Assembly (NCBI RefSeq): GCF_045863935.1
Contig: NZ_BTVP01000016.1
Location: 16,272 to 80,271, forward strand
Source: Parvibaculum sp045863935
GTDB lineage: Bacteria > Pseudomonadota > Alphaproteobacteria > Parvibaculales > Parvibaculaceae
Reading direction: 5' to 3'
DNA: 64,000 nucleotides
The notes beneath the pieces are model-generated. The model was not told the DNA's origin. It made no database searches and was given only the letters and a program-made list of their open reading frames with translations. A program made the position numbers and the translations under genes. This document shows positions 1-7,421 of this stretch, one piece after another (within the stretch, counting starts at the first letter, position 1; each line of letters opens with the position of its first letter).

Positions 1-381
1 CATTTTCTGGTCCTGGAAGACGAGAGCGTGGCTTTCCTCGGCGACGGCCGAGAGCACAGCAGCGATGAGATCTGCGTCGGGCGGCAGCGGAATGTATTCC
101 TTCGCGCCAGCCCGGATGGCGTTCACCGCGGCGCGGGCGTTTGTTTCGACGCCGCATGCGACAACGGGGATGCAGATGTGCTCAGCCTGAAGCCGGGTGA
201 TGAGGTCCTCGATGTCCATGGCGACATCGACCATCATCAGATCGGCGCCGCGCCCCGTGCGCAGTGTCTCGATCGCCTGGTCGACGGTCTCCGTATGGGT
301 CACCTTGGCGCCCTTCGCCATCGCCATTTTCGTGGCGGTGGAGAGCTGTCCGTTCAGGGTTCCGACGATCAGAAGGCGCAT
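1..381 (-). CDS. flbD: FlbD-type sigma-54 flagellar regulator, N-terminal part (cut by window edge)
   Basis: Reading the minus strand from the ATG at 381 gives 127 residues that run off the window start. The protein begins MRLLIVGTLNGQLSTATKMA and contains a receiver-like domain ending in a GAKEYIPLPPDADLIAAVLS stretch, closely matching the N-terminus of Caulobacter FlbD as I remember it. FlbD is a sigma-54 activator/repressor that times late flagellar transcription; its AAA+ and HTH domains would lie outside the window. The gene is last in fliF-fliG-fliH-fliN-flbD, the same order as in Caulobacter, and lies 60 bases after fliN. A sigma-54 promoter before fliK in this window is a plausible target. 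Confidence 0.88.
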   Translation of the reverse strand, partial: MRLLIVGTLNGQLSTATKMAMAKGAKVTHTETVDQAIETLRTGRGADLMMVDVAMDIEDLITRLQAEHICIPVVACGVETNARAAVNAIRAGAKEYIPLPPDADLIAAVLSAVAEESHALVFQDQKM

Positions 382-441
382 GTGCGGCTCCTCTACTTTC
401 TTTATCTCAGATTCAATTTACTGGTTCAGAGCGATCCGGCT

Positions 442-798
442 TCAGGCGAGGCCGCCCTTGACGATTTCGGTCATCGTGACGCCGAGCCGGTCGTCCACCA
501 CGACGACCTCACCACGCGCGACGAGCCTCTCATTGACGTAGATGTCGATGGCCTCGCCGACCTTGCGGTCGAGCTCGACGATTGCACCTCGTCCGAGCTT
601 CAGCAGGTTCGACACCTCGATGTGCGTTTTTCCGAGGACCGCCGAGACGTTGACGGGTACATCGAAGACCGCCTCGAGGTCCTGCGCGGTTCTTGCGACG
701 TCTTCTTCCTCCTGCGCGATTTCAGTCTCCCCGAGAGAGGAAGCAACCTCGGCATTGGCGAGATCGGGAAGCGCGACTTCTTCGTCCTGGTCGGCCAT
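442..798 (-). CDS. fliN: Flagellar motor switch protein FliN
   Basis: The 118-residue protein has an acidic, variable N-terminus and a C-terminal SpoA/SurA-type domain (about residues 45-118). Typical FliN features are DVPVNVSAVLGKTHIEVSNL, LKLGRGAIVELDRKVGE and the closing VVDDRLGVTMTEIV. FliN forms the lower C-ring of the flagellar switch and takes part in CheY binding and export. The gene lies 29 bases after fliH in the flagellar operon. The length is usual for FliN proteins that have a short N-terminal extension. Confidence 0.95.
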   Translation of the reverse strand: MADQDEEVALPDLANAEVASSLGETEIAQEEEDVARTAQDLEAVFDVPVNVSAVLGKTHIEVSNLLKLGRGAIVELDRKVGEAIDIYVNERLVARGEVVVVDDRLGVTMTEIVKGGLA

Positions 799-827
799 GA
801 TGAGAACTCTCCTTCAGATATCCGTTG

Positions 828-1508
828 TTACCGCTCGTCCCGATCCGCTCCGCGGGGCTCAGGCATGGCTAGTGAATTGTTATGTCCGGTTTTCATCGTT
901 TCGATGTGGCGGGTGATGATCTCGACGATTTCGTGCTCGATTTCTTCGCGATTTCGGGCAACGCCGCCGTCGGCCCATTCCACAACGCAGTCGCCCTCGG
1001 TCATTGCGGGCTCGCCAAGAAGAATGATGCGGCCCGTGAGACCCCGCTCCATCGCCATGCGATCCACCGTTTCCTTCATGCGATCGACAAGCGAAGCCGA
1101 AACGCGAAGCAGGATGTGCGGCTCGCGGTTCAGGTGAGTGAGGCAGTCCCGAAGCAGGGCCTCGATTTCGGTTTCCGGCTGTGCCGCGATGAGCGCCGGC
1201 GCGAGCTTGCGAGCGACTTCGAGAGCGAGTTCGGAGGCTTCGCGTTTTGTGGAGGCGACATGGCTGTCGAGGGCAGCCAGGAGGGCGGCGGCACTCCGGG
1301 AGAGCTGTGCCATGGCGTCGCCGAGTTGCCGGTCGGCCTCGGCTTCGGCGTCGCAGCGGCCCTGTGCCTGACCGGCGGCAAAGCCTTCCTTGCGCGCGGC
1401 TTCCATATCCGCCTCGGTGAAGGCAGGCGACGACGGAGCCTTCGTGGCGGGTCGCCCGGACTCGTCGCCGAAGTGTGTGTCGAAGGTGAACTTCACTGCC
1501 TGTTTCAT
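828..1508 (-). CDS. fliH: Flagellar assembly protein FliH (FlbE-like)
   Basis: The 226-residue protein lies between fliG and fliN. It has an EGFAAGQAQGR-type alanine/glycine stretch (about residues 40-52), a long helical middle (about 55-125) and a C-terminal domain containing HILLRVSASLVD and DCVVEWADGGVARNREE, as in FliH, the peripheral stator that regulates the export ATPase FliI. Family divergence is high, so the call rests on this C-terminal pattern and on the position, which is that of flbE/fliH in Caulobacter. The start ATG at 1508 is followed by a conserved-looking KFTFDTHF segment. Confidence 0.85.
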   Translation of the reverse strand: MKQAVKFTFDTHFGDESGRPATKAPSSPAFTEADMEAARKEGFAAGQAQGRCDAEAEADRQLGDAMAQLSRSAAALLAALDSHVASTKREASELALEVARKLAPALIAAQPETEIEALLRDCLTHLNREPHILLRVSASLVDRMKETVDRMAMERGLTGRIILLGEPAMTEGDCVVEWADGGVARNREEIEHEIVEIITRHIETMKTGHNNSLAMPEPRGADRDER

Positions 1509-1541
1509 ACCGTTGATCCGGATGTCCCTTGTCTATGCCGG

Positions 1542-2567
1542 TCAGTAAATGAGTTCGTTGTCGGAGCTGTCGGAGGCGATCATGATCTCGCCCTTGTTGG
1601 CGAGGTCCTTGGCGATGTTGACCATCGTGGTCTGCGCCTCGTCGACGTCCTTCAGACGGACAGGGCCCATCATTTCCATGTCTTCGCGCAGTATCTTTGC
1701 GGCGCGTTCCGACATGTTCGCGAAGAAGAGGTCGCGCAGCGCGTCGGACGCACCCTTGAGGGCAACAGCAAGCTTGTTCTTGTCGACCGCGCGCAACAGC
1801 GTCTGTACGGAGCCGGGATCGAGACGTCCCAGGTCCTCGAAGGTGAACATGAGCGCCTTGATGCGGTCGGCGGATTCGCGCGAGCGTTCCTCCAGCGACG
1901 CGAGGAAGCGGCTTTCCGTCTGGCGATCGAAATTGTTGAAGATTTCAGCCATCAGCTCGTGGCTGTCGCGCCGATTTGTACGCGACAGGTTCGACATGAA
2001 TTCCGAGCGGAGCGTCTGCTCGACCTTGTCGAGAATTTCCTTCTGCACGGACTCCATTCGCAGCATGCGCGTGACGACCTCAAGCGCGAAGTCTTCCGGC
2101 AGGCAGGCGAGGACCCGGGCGGCATGCTCGGGACGAATCTTCGTGAGCACCACGGCGACGGTTTGCGGATACTCGTTTTTCAGATAGCTCGCCAGTACGG
2201 CTTCGTTCACGTTGCCGAGCTTCTCCCACATGGTGCGGCCGGCGGGGCCGCGGATTTCGTCCATGACAGCGTTTACCCGGTCCTCGGGCAGGAAGCGCAT
2301 GAGAAGACGTTCGGTCGACTCGTAGGAACCAACAAGGGCGCCGGTGCCAGAGACTTTGGAGGCGAACTCAACGAGAAGCTTTTCCACGGTGCCGGCCTGC
2401 ACCGAGCCGAGAGAAGACATGATCTGCGACATCTCGCGGATTTCATCCTCGTCGAGCATCTCCCAGAGAGGTGCAGCGTCGTCCGCGCCGATCGCGAGCA
2501 TGAAGATCGCTGCCTTCTGCGGGCCGGTGAGGGTCTTTTCGTCCTTGATTTTCGGTGCCGTCGCCAA
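1542..2567 (-). CDS. fliG: Flagellar motor switch protein FliG
   Basis: The 341-residue protein has the usual FliG length and three-part layout. The N-terminal domain starts with LTGPQKAAIFMLAIGADDAA; the middle domain carries LKNEYPQTVAVVLTKIRPEH (an EHPQ-like motif) and ARVLACLPEDFALEVVTRM; the C-terminal domain contains MFTFEDLGRLDPGSVQTLLR and the torque-helix region with alternating charges. FliG links the MS ring (FliF) to the C-ring and engages the stators. It follows fliF by 11 bases, so the two are almost certainly co-transcribed. Confidence 0.97.
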   Translation of the reverse strand: MATAPKIKDEKTLTGPQKAAIFMLAIGADDAAPLWEMLDEDEIREMSQIMSSLGSVQAGTVEKLLVEFASKVSGTGALVGSYESTERLLMRFLPEDRVNAVMDEIRGPAGRTMWEKLGNVNEAVLASYLKNEYPQTVAVVLTKIRPEHAARVLACLPEDFALEVVTRMLRMESVQKEILDKVEQTLRSEFMSNLSRTNRRDSHELMAEIFNNFDRQTESRFLASLEERSRESADRIKALMFTFEDLGRLDPGSVQTLLRAVDKNKLAVALKGASDALRDLFFANMSERAAKILREDMEMMGPVRLKDVDEAQTTMVNIAKDLANKGEIMIASDSSDNELIY

Positions 2568-2578
2568 TTTTCAGATCC

Positions 2579-4252
2579 TCAAGCGGTTTCGTGCAGCCAG
2601 CTGCGCACAATCGAGATGGATTCGTCGGGATGGCTCGAGACGAGTTCGCCGATCTTCCGGACGGAAGACTGTTTCACCTTGCCGGCGACCTGGGCGATGT
2701 CGATCAGCATGTCGTCGTTCAACTGATCCGGTGCGGGCAGCGCGCCAGCGAGAGCATCTCCGCCGTCCGGGCCCATGAGTGCCGCATGGCCCTCGGTCAT
2801 TCCGGCACTGGAAGTTCCAGGCAATGCCAGTCGCCCCGCACCGGCAAAGCCACCCGTTTTCGCGAGAAGAGGGCGCGCTACGAAGAAAATGGCAACGAGA
2901 GCGAGAACAGCGAGCACAGCGAGTTCGGCGAGGCGCATGATGTCTGCACGCGTGAACCCCATGAAGCCCGCGGCTTCGTCGGTAGCGGCAGTGCCTGCAT
3001 CGAGTTCGGGCCGTGCCGCGAATTGCAGGTTCACAACTTCGACCTGGTCTCCACGAGCCTCGTCAAAACCCATTGCGGTTTTGATCAGCGCTTCGATCTT
3101 CTCGAGTTCCTGCTGGGCGCGCGGCGCATAGGTCACCGCGCCGTTCTCACCCTCGACATAGGAGCCGTCCACCAACACGGCGACGGAGAGGCGTTTCACG
3201 CGACCCGGTTCGAGAACTTCGGTCTTGGTCGTGCGCGAAATCTCGTAGTTTACCGTTTCTTCGGTCCGGTTCGCCGCCTGGCGAGCGCCTGACTCCGCCT
3301 CTGTTCCGCCGAGGTTGGCATTCGGCAGATTGTTGCCAACCGTCACGCCATCATTTGCGGCTCCATCAGCGCTGCTGGACGAGTCCTCGACGGACTGTGT
3401 CGAGCGAACGACCTGGCCGTTCGGATCGAACGTGTCCGAGGTCTGGGTGATTCTGTTGTAGTCCATCTGCGCCGTCACTTCGACGCGGGCCTTGTCGACA
3501 CCGACGACGCGCTGGACGATGTTTTCGAGGTGTGTGCGAAGCCGCGCTTCGTAACCGGTGCGGCGTTCGTCGATGGAGCTTGCGAAGATCGCCTGATTGT
3601 CGTCGCCTGCACCGCTTGCGAGCAGCGTGCCGCGCTCATCGACGATGGAAACGCGGCCGGGTGCGAGGCCATCTACCGCGGACGCAACGAGGTACTGTAT
3701 GGCCTTCACCTGCTGCGTCGAAAGGGTATCGCGGCTGACCTTGAGCACGATCGACGCCGTCGGTTCGCGGCGCTCGCGAGAGAAGAGCTCCCGCTCGGGA
3801 AGAACGAGGTGGACGCGCGCGCCCTTGATGCCGTCGATCGCGCGGATGGTGCGTGCGAGTTCACCCTCGAGGGCGCGGAGATGGTTGATGTTCTGTAGAA
3901 AGCTTGTCGTGCCCAGGGCGTCGGCGTTGTCGAAGATCTCGTAACCGACCGTTCCGCCCGCAGGAAGCCCCTTTTCGGCCAGCATCATGCGCAGGCGCAG
4001 CACGTCCGCCTGCGGCACGTAGATCATGCTGCCGTCGCCGCGCAGTTCGTACGGCACCTTTGCGGCGTCAAGTTGGGCGACCATTTTGGCGGCATCTTCG
4101 ACGCCGACGTCGGAGAACAGGAGCGCCTTGGGTTCGGTCCCCAGCCGCAAACCGATGAAGGCAAAGAAAACCAGAAGGGCAACGGCGACCAGCCCGAGTG
4201 CCGCGAGGCGTACTACGCCCAGGGATCTGAGAAGATTCGAGAAGTTATTCAC
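2579..4252 (-). CDS. fliF: Flagellar MS-ring protein FliF
   Basis: I choose the GTG at 4252, giving a 557-residue protein beginning VNNFSNLLRSLGVVRLAALG, because an AGAGGTGGG ribosome site lies just before it; an upstream in-frame ATG at 4318 lacks one. There is an N-terminal membrane helix, YscJ/FliF ring-building domains with motifs such as LDAAKVPYEL and RTIRAIDGIKGARVHLVLPE, a Ser/Asp-rich loop, a second membrane helix near residue 440 (LAELAVLAVLALVAIFFVAR), and the C-terminal FliG-binding tail. FliF forms the basal MS ring. It is the first gene of the fliFGHN-flbD operon and sits behind a candidate CtrA box. Confidence 0.96.
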   Translation of the reverse strand: MNNFSNLLRSLGVVRLAALGLVAVALLVFFAFIGLRLGTEPKALLFSDVGVEDAAKMVAQLDAAKVPYELRGDGSMIYVPQADVLRLRMMLAEKGLPAGGTVGYEIFDNADALGTTSFLQNINHLRALEGELARTIRAIDGIKGARVHLVLPERELFSRERREPTASIVLKVSRDTLSTQQVKAIQYLVASAVDGLAPGRVSIVDERGTLLASGAGDDNQAIFASSIDERRTGYEARLRTHLENIVQRVVGVDKARVEVTAQMDYNRITQTSDTFDPNGQVVRSTQSVEDSSSSADGAANDGVTVGNNLPNANLGGTEAESGARQAANRTEETVNYEISRTTKTEVLEPGRVKRLSVAVLVDGSYVEGENGAVTYAPRAQQELEKIEALIKTAMGFDEARGDQVEVVNLQFAARPELDAGTAATDEAAGFMGFTRADIMRLAELAVLAVLALVAIFFVARPLLAKTGGFAGAGRLALPGTSSAGMTEGHAALMGPDGGDALAGALPAPDQLNDDMLIDIAQVAGKVKQSSVRKIGELVSSHPDESISIVRSWLHETA

Positions 4253-4327
4253 CAACCCACCTCTTGTGCCAGCGCGCAAGTCCTGGACCCTATTCTGGGT
4301 CCTGCTTCCGCGCGACATCAGGCAGTC

Positions 4328-4342
4328 GGCAAATCCTTTGCC
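4328..4342. promoter_or_regulatory. Palindrome upstream of fliF, possible regulator site
   Basis: GGCAAA-TCC-TTTGCC is a perfect inverted repeat about 75 bases upstream of the fliF GTG start. In Caulobacter, FlbD represses the fliF promoter by binding near it. This palindrome shares a GGCA...TGCC core with the site upstream of fliK, but the spacing differs by two bases. Assignment to FlbD is a guess. Confidence 0.3.
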
Positions 4343-4413
4343 CCTCTAACCTCGATTCCTGTTGCCCAATCGAGGCGCCCCGTGCCGCTGGGCAAAAATT
4401 ACCGCGTACGGCC

Positions 4414-4428
4414 TAAACAGATGTTTAA
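4414..4428 (-). promoter_or_regulatory. Candidate CtrA box upstream of fliF
   Basis: On the minus strand the sequence reads TTAA-N7-TTTA, one base off the TTAA-N7-TTAA consensus of the alphaproteobacterial cell-cycle regulator CtrA. It lies about 160 bases before the fliF start, in the only gap between sciP and the fliF operon. In Caulobacter, CtrA activates the class II fliF operon, so the location is functionally sensible. Confidence 0.5.
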
Positions 4429-4474
4429 CGCAGGCGGCATTTTTTGCGGGGTGAGACGGCTGGTGGTAAAAAAG

Positions 4475-4518
4475 CAGTAAAAAATATGGCGCCGGCGGAG
4501 GGAGGATCCGCCGGCGCC
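4475..4518 (-). terminator. Rho-independent terminator after sciP
   Basis: A perfect 12-base-pair stem (GGCGCCGGCGGA with TCCGCCGGCGCC, loop of 7) at 4488-4518 is followed on the minus strand by an ATATTTTTTA tract. It lies 35 bases past the sciP stop and separates sciP from the fliF operon. Confidence 0.88.
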
Positions 4519-4553
4519 CGGAAAGACAGCAAGGACGCAGATACTATTCTATC

Positions 4554-4829
4554 TTACTGCCTGTACTGCTGAACTCTGGTTGCCCGGAGCCCGGCCAGAC
4601 CGTGACGTTCGATGGAGCGCTGCCAGCTCAGGAATTCCTCGACCGTCAGCGTGTAACGGCGGCAGGCATCGTCAAGGCTGATCAGGCCACCGCGAACGGC
4701 GGCCACGACTTCGGCCTTGCGACGTATGACCCATCGCTTCGTATCCGGCGGCGGAAGGTCAGCAACCGTGAGCGGACTCCCGTCGGGGCCGATCACGTAG
4801 TTGACCTTGGTGGTCTGGTGCTCACTCAT
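4554..4829 (-). CDS. sciP: SciP-like CtrA inhibitory protein (DUF1153)
   Basis: The 91-residue protein contains the hallmark DUF1153 string: IGPDGSPLTVADLPPPDTKR, then WVIRRKAEVVAAVRGGLISL and a helix-turn-helix segment ending in VEEFLSWQRSIERHGLAGLR. It matches Caulobacter SciP in length and sequence style. SciP binds CtrA at its promoters and blocks RNA polymerase recruitment, setting the end of the CtrA-active window. It stands alone between fliF and flgD, with its own candidate CtrA box 53 bases upstream and a strong terminator downstream. Confidence 0.92.
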   Translation of the reverse strand: MSEHQTTKVNYVIGPDGSPLTVADLPPPDTKRWVIRRKAEVVAAVRGGLISLDDACRRYTLTVEEFLSWQRSIERHGLAGLRATRVQQYRQ

Positions 4830-4881
4830 CGAACTTTGGTCTCCGTGCTCTTCGCTTGTTTCAGAGCATAAGGACGCGGCT

Positions 4882-4896
4882 TTAAAAAACGGCTAA
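4882..4896 (-). promoter_or_regulatory. Candidate CtrA box upstream of sciP
   Basis: The minus strand reads TTAG-N7-TTAA, one base off the CtrA consensus, ending 53 bases upstream of the sciP ATG. sciP is CtrA-activated in Caulobacter, which fits a feedback loop. The sequence match and position are what I see; binding is inferred. Confidence 0.55.
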
Positions 4897-4962
4897 GCGC
4901 GAGGATAAAATTTGCCCGGATTCAAGGGGTTAGCTGTTCCATTGCGGGACGGATGAACCAAG

Positions 4963-5643
4963 TCAGGAGCCCGTTTCCGGCGTCTTAACCGAGACCACCT
5001 GCGAGTAGCGGATCTGGGCACCGTTCACAGTGAGGAGAGGATCGGTGGTACTGAGATCGATCGCCGTCACGATGCCGGTCGTCCGCGTGTCCACGGCGAC
5101 GGGCTGGCCAGTGGAGCCGTTCGCCACGATTTTCAGGAAGTAGGTACCGTCGGGCACTTCATTGCCCTGGCCGTCCTTTCCGTCCCAGGCGAACTGGTGG
5201 TCACCCTTGGCTGCGTCCATCTTTTCCGTATAGACGGTGGCGCCGTCGGAATTGATGACCTGGAGCGTCGTGTCCGGAGCATCGTCCGCGACGGCAAAGC
5301 TCCATGTCGCTTCGCCATCAGCCAGCAATGCACCGGTACCCGACCCGGTGATCTCCTTGCCGAGCAGCGACACTGAGAGATTCGAGTTCTGGATCGAATA
5401 GGCAGTCAGCAGGGTCTCGAGGTTCCGGTTTGTCTGGATGGATTGTTCGACACCGGACATCTGCACGAGTTGCTGTGTGAACTGATCCGAACTCATCGGA
5501 TTGGTTGGATCCTGATGCTGAAGCTGTGTTGTCAGAAGCTTCAGGAAAGTGTCGAAATTGCCAGCCAGAGCGGAGGACGCCGTGGAGGAATTATTGCCGT
5601 TGATGGCTGCCTGAACGGCGGCTGAGGCGGATGCAATATCCAT
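4963..5643 (-). CDS. flgD: Flagellar hook-capping protein FlgD
   Basis: The 226-residue protein has the FlgD N-terminal signature: FDTFLKLLTTQLQHQDPTNP followed by MSSDQFTQQLVQMSGVEQSI. The C-terminal half has the FlgD Ig-like fold with FAWDGKDGQGNEVPDGTYFL, the typical WDG.D..G...P.G.Y pattern. FlgD caps the growing hook and guides hook subunit assembly. It lies 18 bases after fliK and is probably co-transcribed from the sigma-54 promoter before fliK. Confidence 0.95.
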   Translation of the reverse strand: MDIASASAAVQAAINGNNSSTASSALAGNFDTFLKLLTTQLQHQDPTNPMSSDQFTQQLVQMSGVEQSIQTNRNLETLLTAYSIQNSNLSVSLLGKEITGSGTGALLADGEATWSFAVADDAPDTTLQVINSDGATVYTEKMDAAKGDHQFAWDGKDGQGNEVPDGTYFLKIVANGSTGQPVAVDTRTTGIVTAIDLSTTDPLLTVNGAQIRYSQVVSVKTPETGS

Positions 5644-5661
5644 GAGTTGGGCCTTTCTGCG

Positions 5662-7158
5662 TCAGATGCGGATATCGACGCCGCCATTCGTGGCGAGATT
5701 GATGTTGTAGATCGGCGCGAGCGGCATCTCGGCATCGGCCTCGCCGGAGGAGGTTGCGGATTTACCGCCGTCGGCGAAATCGCGCTCGCCGCCATTGTCG
5801 TTCTGGTCGCGAAGGCTGAAGTTCAGGCTGTCGTTGTCGGCCTGCAAGCCTGCATTGTTGAGTGCCTGCTGGAGGGCGCGTGCGTCGCGCTGCAGAAGGT
5901 CGAGTGTCTCGGGGCGGTCCACGGTCATATGCGCAACCACATGTCCGTCCTTGCGCACTTCCATGCGCACGTCGATGCGGCCCATCTCGGGCGGGTCCAG
6001 GCGGATGTCGAAACGGTTTGTCCCCTTCTGGAGATTGCGGGCCATCAGGAGCGCGATGGTGTTCGCGGGGAGTTGCGTAGGCTGCGACTGGCCTGGCAGC
6101 GTACCAATGCGGATGGTGGCGGCGTTGCCGCCGGCGTTTGCCGATTGCTGGACCGTGGAGATAGGCATGTCGCCGCTGCTGGCAGATGCGCCGGCGCTTG
6201 CGCTCGTCCCCTGCGCCATTTGAGCTGCGGGGGTAGCGGAATGAGCCGCCGGCTGTCCCGTTGTCGGCGACGCGGCTGCATTCGCCTGCGATGGGGCTTG
6301 CCGGTCACCCGACTTCCGTTCCGCAAGCTTCTCGGCCGCTTCCTGCCCGAGACCCTTTCCGGCCTTTTCCGGCTTTGTCTCAGCCGTTTCCGCATTGGCG
6401 GCAGCGAGCTGCTCCGCCGCGGTATCGTTGACGGATGAAGTCTGGGCGGCGTTCTGGGCGTGGGCCGCGACCGGTGACGCGGCACGATTTTGCGTCTTTC
6501 CGGTGTCTGTGGCGGATGGCGTTTCCTCGCCTGGTTGGGCCGTCGGGGCGGCCTGTCCCTCTGTGGCTTCCGTACCGGCGGGTGCCGCCGCCTGCTGCGA
6601 AGCGGCGTTGCCGGTTCCTTTGATCGCGACAGGCGCGGCCGGTGAAGTGCCCTTCTCCGGTGTCTTCGTCGGAGCCGTGTCCGTTGCCGGGACGGCGGCA
6701 GCGGTAGTCGCATCTGCGGCTTCGTCCCCGTCCGCCGTGTCTGCCCCATCTTCTGCCGGGACTTGCTCGCTTTCCTCGGCTTCGACGGTTTCCACGGCGG
6801 CGACCGCCGTATCTTCCTCTGTCGTTTCGACCGGGAGGAGGGCCTCCGTATCGGCGGCCGGTGCGGTCTCGATGGACGAGCTTTCTCTGGCGCCGACCTT
6901 CTTGCTCTCCCGGTCGCGGTCGTCGCGCGCCGCTTCGCGGGTCGAGGGTTCGTCCTTGCGTTCGGGCGTGGCGGTACGCTCACGCCGTTCGACCGGCCGA
7001 TCGTCGCGGCGGCCGCTGCTCAGTTTGCTGTTTTCGGCCAGATGGCGCGCGAAGTCGTTTGCCGCGTCGACGGCGGGGTTCCGGACGGAGCCCGGCTGAA
7101 TGACAAGCGACTCCGAAGAGGAGGCGCTGCGCTGCGTGGCCGACGAAGAGAATTCCAT
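5662..7158 (-). CDS. fliK: Flagellar hook-length control protein FliK
   Basis: The 498-residue protein has a long low-complexity, Ala/Glu/Thr/Pro-rich N-terminal ruler region (about residues 25-370) and a compact C-terminal Flg_hook domain: NTIALLMARNLQKGTNRFDI, RLDPPEMGRIDVRMEVRKDG, then MTVDRPETLDLLQRDARALQ and LQQALNNAGL. The LxPPELGxI-like motif is the substrate-specificity switch segment. FliK measures hook length and switches export from hook to filament subunits. The gene starts about 30 bases downstream of the predicted start site of a sigma-54 promoter. Confidence 0.95.
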   Translation of the reverse strand: MEFSSSATQRSASSSESLVIQPGSVRNPAVDAANDFARHLAENSKLSSGRRDDRPVERRERTATPERKDEPSTREAARDDRDRESKKVGARESSSIETAPAADTEALLPVETTEEDTAVAAVETVEAEESEQVPAEDGADTADGDEAADATTAAAVPATDTAPTKTPEKGTSPAAPVAIKGTGNAASQQAAAPAGTEATEGQAAPTAQPGEETPSATDTGKTQNRAASPVAAHAQNAAQTSSVNDTAAEQLAAANAETAETKPEKAGKGLGQEAAEKLAERKSGDRQAPSQANAAASPTTGQPAAHSATPAAQMAQGTSASAGASASSGDMPISTVQQSANAGGNAATIRIGTLPGQSQPTQLPANTIALLMARNLQKGTNRFDIRLDPPEMGRIDVRMEVRKDGHVVAHMTVDRPETLDLLQRDARALQQALNNAGLQADNDSLNFSLRDQNDNGGERDFADGGKSATSSGEADAEMPLAPIYNINLATNGGVDIRI

Positions 7159-7197
7159 AAGGTCACCCGGTCGAAGAAAATGGCTCGAGCCTTTGGA

Positions 7198-7213
7198 AGC
7201 AAGCGCTGGGCCA
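7198..7213 (-). promoter_or_regulatory. Sigma-54 promoter for fliK-flgD
   Basis: The minus strand reads TGGCCCAGCGCTTGCT, matching the TGGCACG-N4-TTGCW consensus at all positions of the -24 GG and -12 GC elements with exact spacing. The predicted transcript would begin near 7188, leaving about 30 bases before the fliK ATG at 7158. Confidence 0.75.
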
Positions 7214-7296
7214 TGCGCCGCGCCGAGAAAAGATAAGTAATTTCAGAGGCTTGATCTTGACGGAGAGGCTGTGCCACTCGATATTCCGTGCCGGTT

Positions 7297-7311
7297 CGGC
7301 AGATTTTGCCG
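7297..7311 (-). promoter_or_regulatory. Enhancer-like palindrome (possible FlbD/ftr site)
   Basis: CGGCA-N5-TGCCG is a perfect inverted repeat 84 bases upstream of the sigma-54 promoter, at the distance expected for an enhancer. It resembles, from memory, the ftr elements that FlbD binds in Caulobacter. Confidence 0.45.
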
Positions 7312-7421
7312 GGCAACCGGCGCCTTGGCCTGGTCCCTTGCCGCGAACGGCAAGGCCCATATGATGCGCAACATGGCGAAACCCTTCAGACGGAGTGCCG
7401 GGACGGTCCGGCCTTGCAACC

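Noticed and set aside
882..2726. Long plus-strand open frame of about 614 codons opposite fliH and fliG
   Set aside because: It is antisense to two well-supported flagellar genes, has His/Arg/Glu-rich sequence typical of reverse-strand reading of GC-rich genes, and shows no domain.
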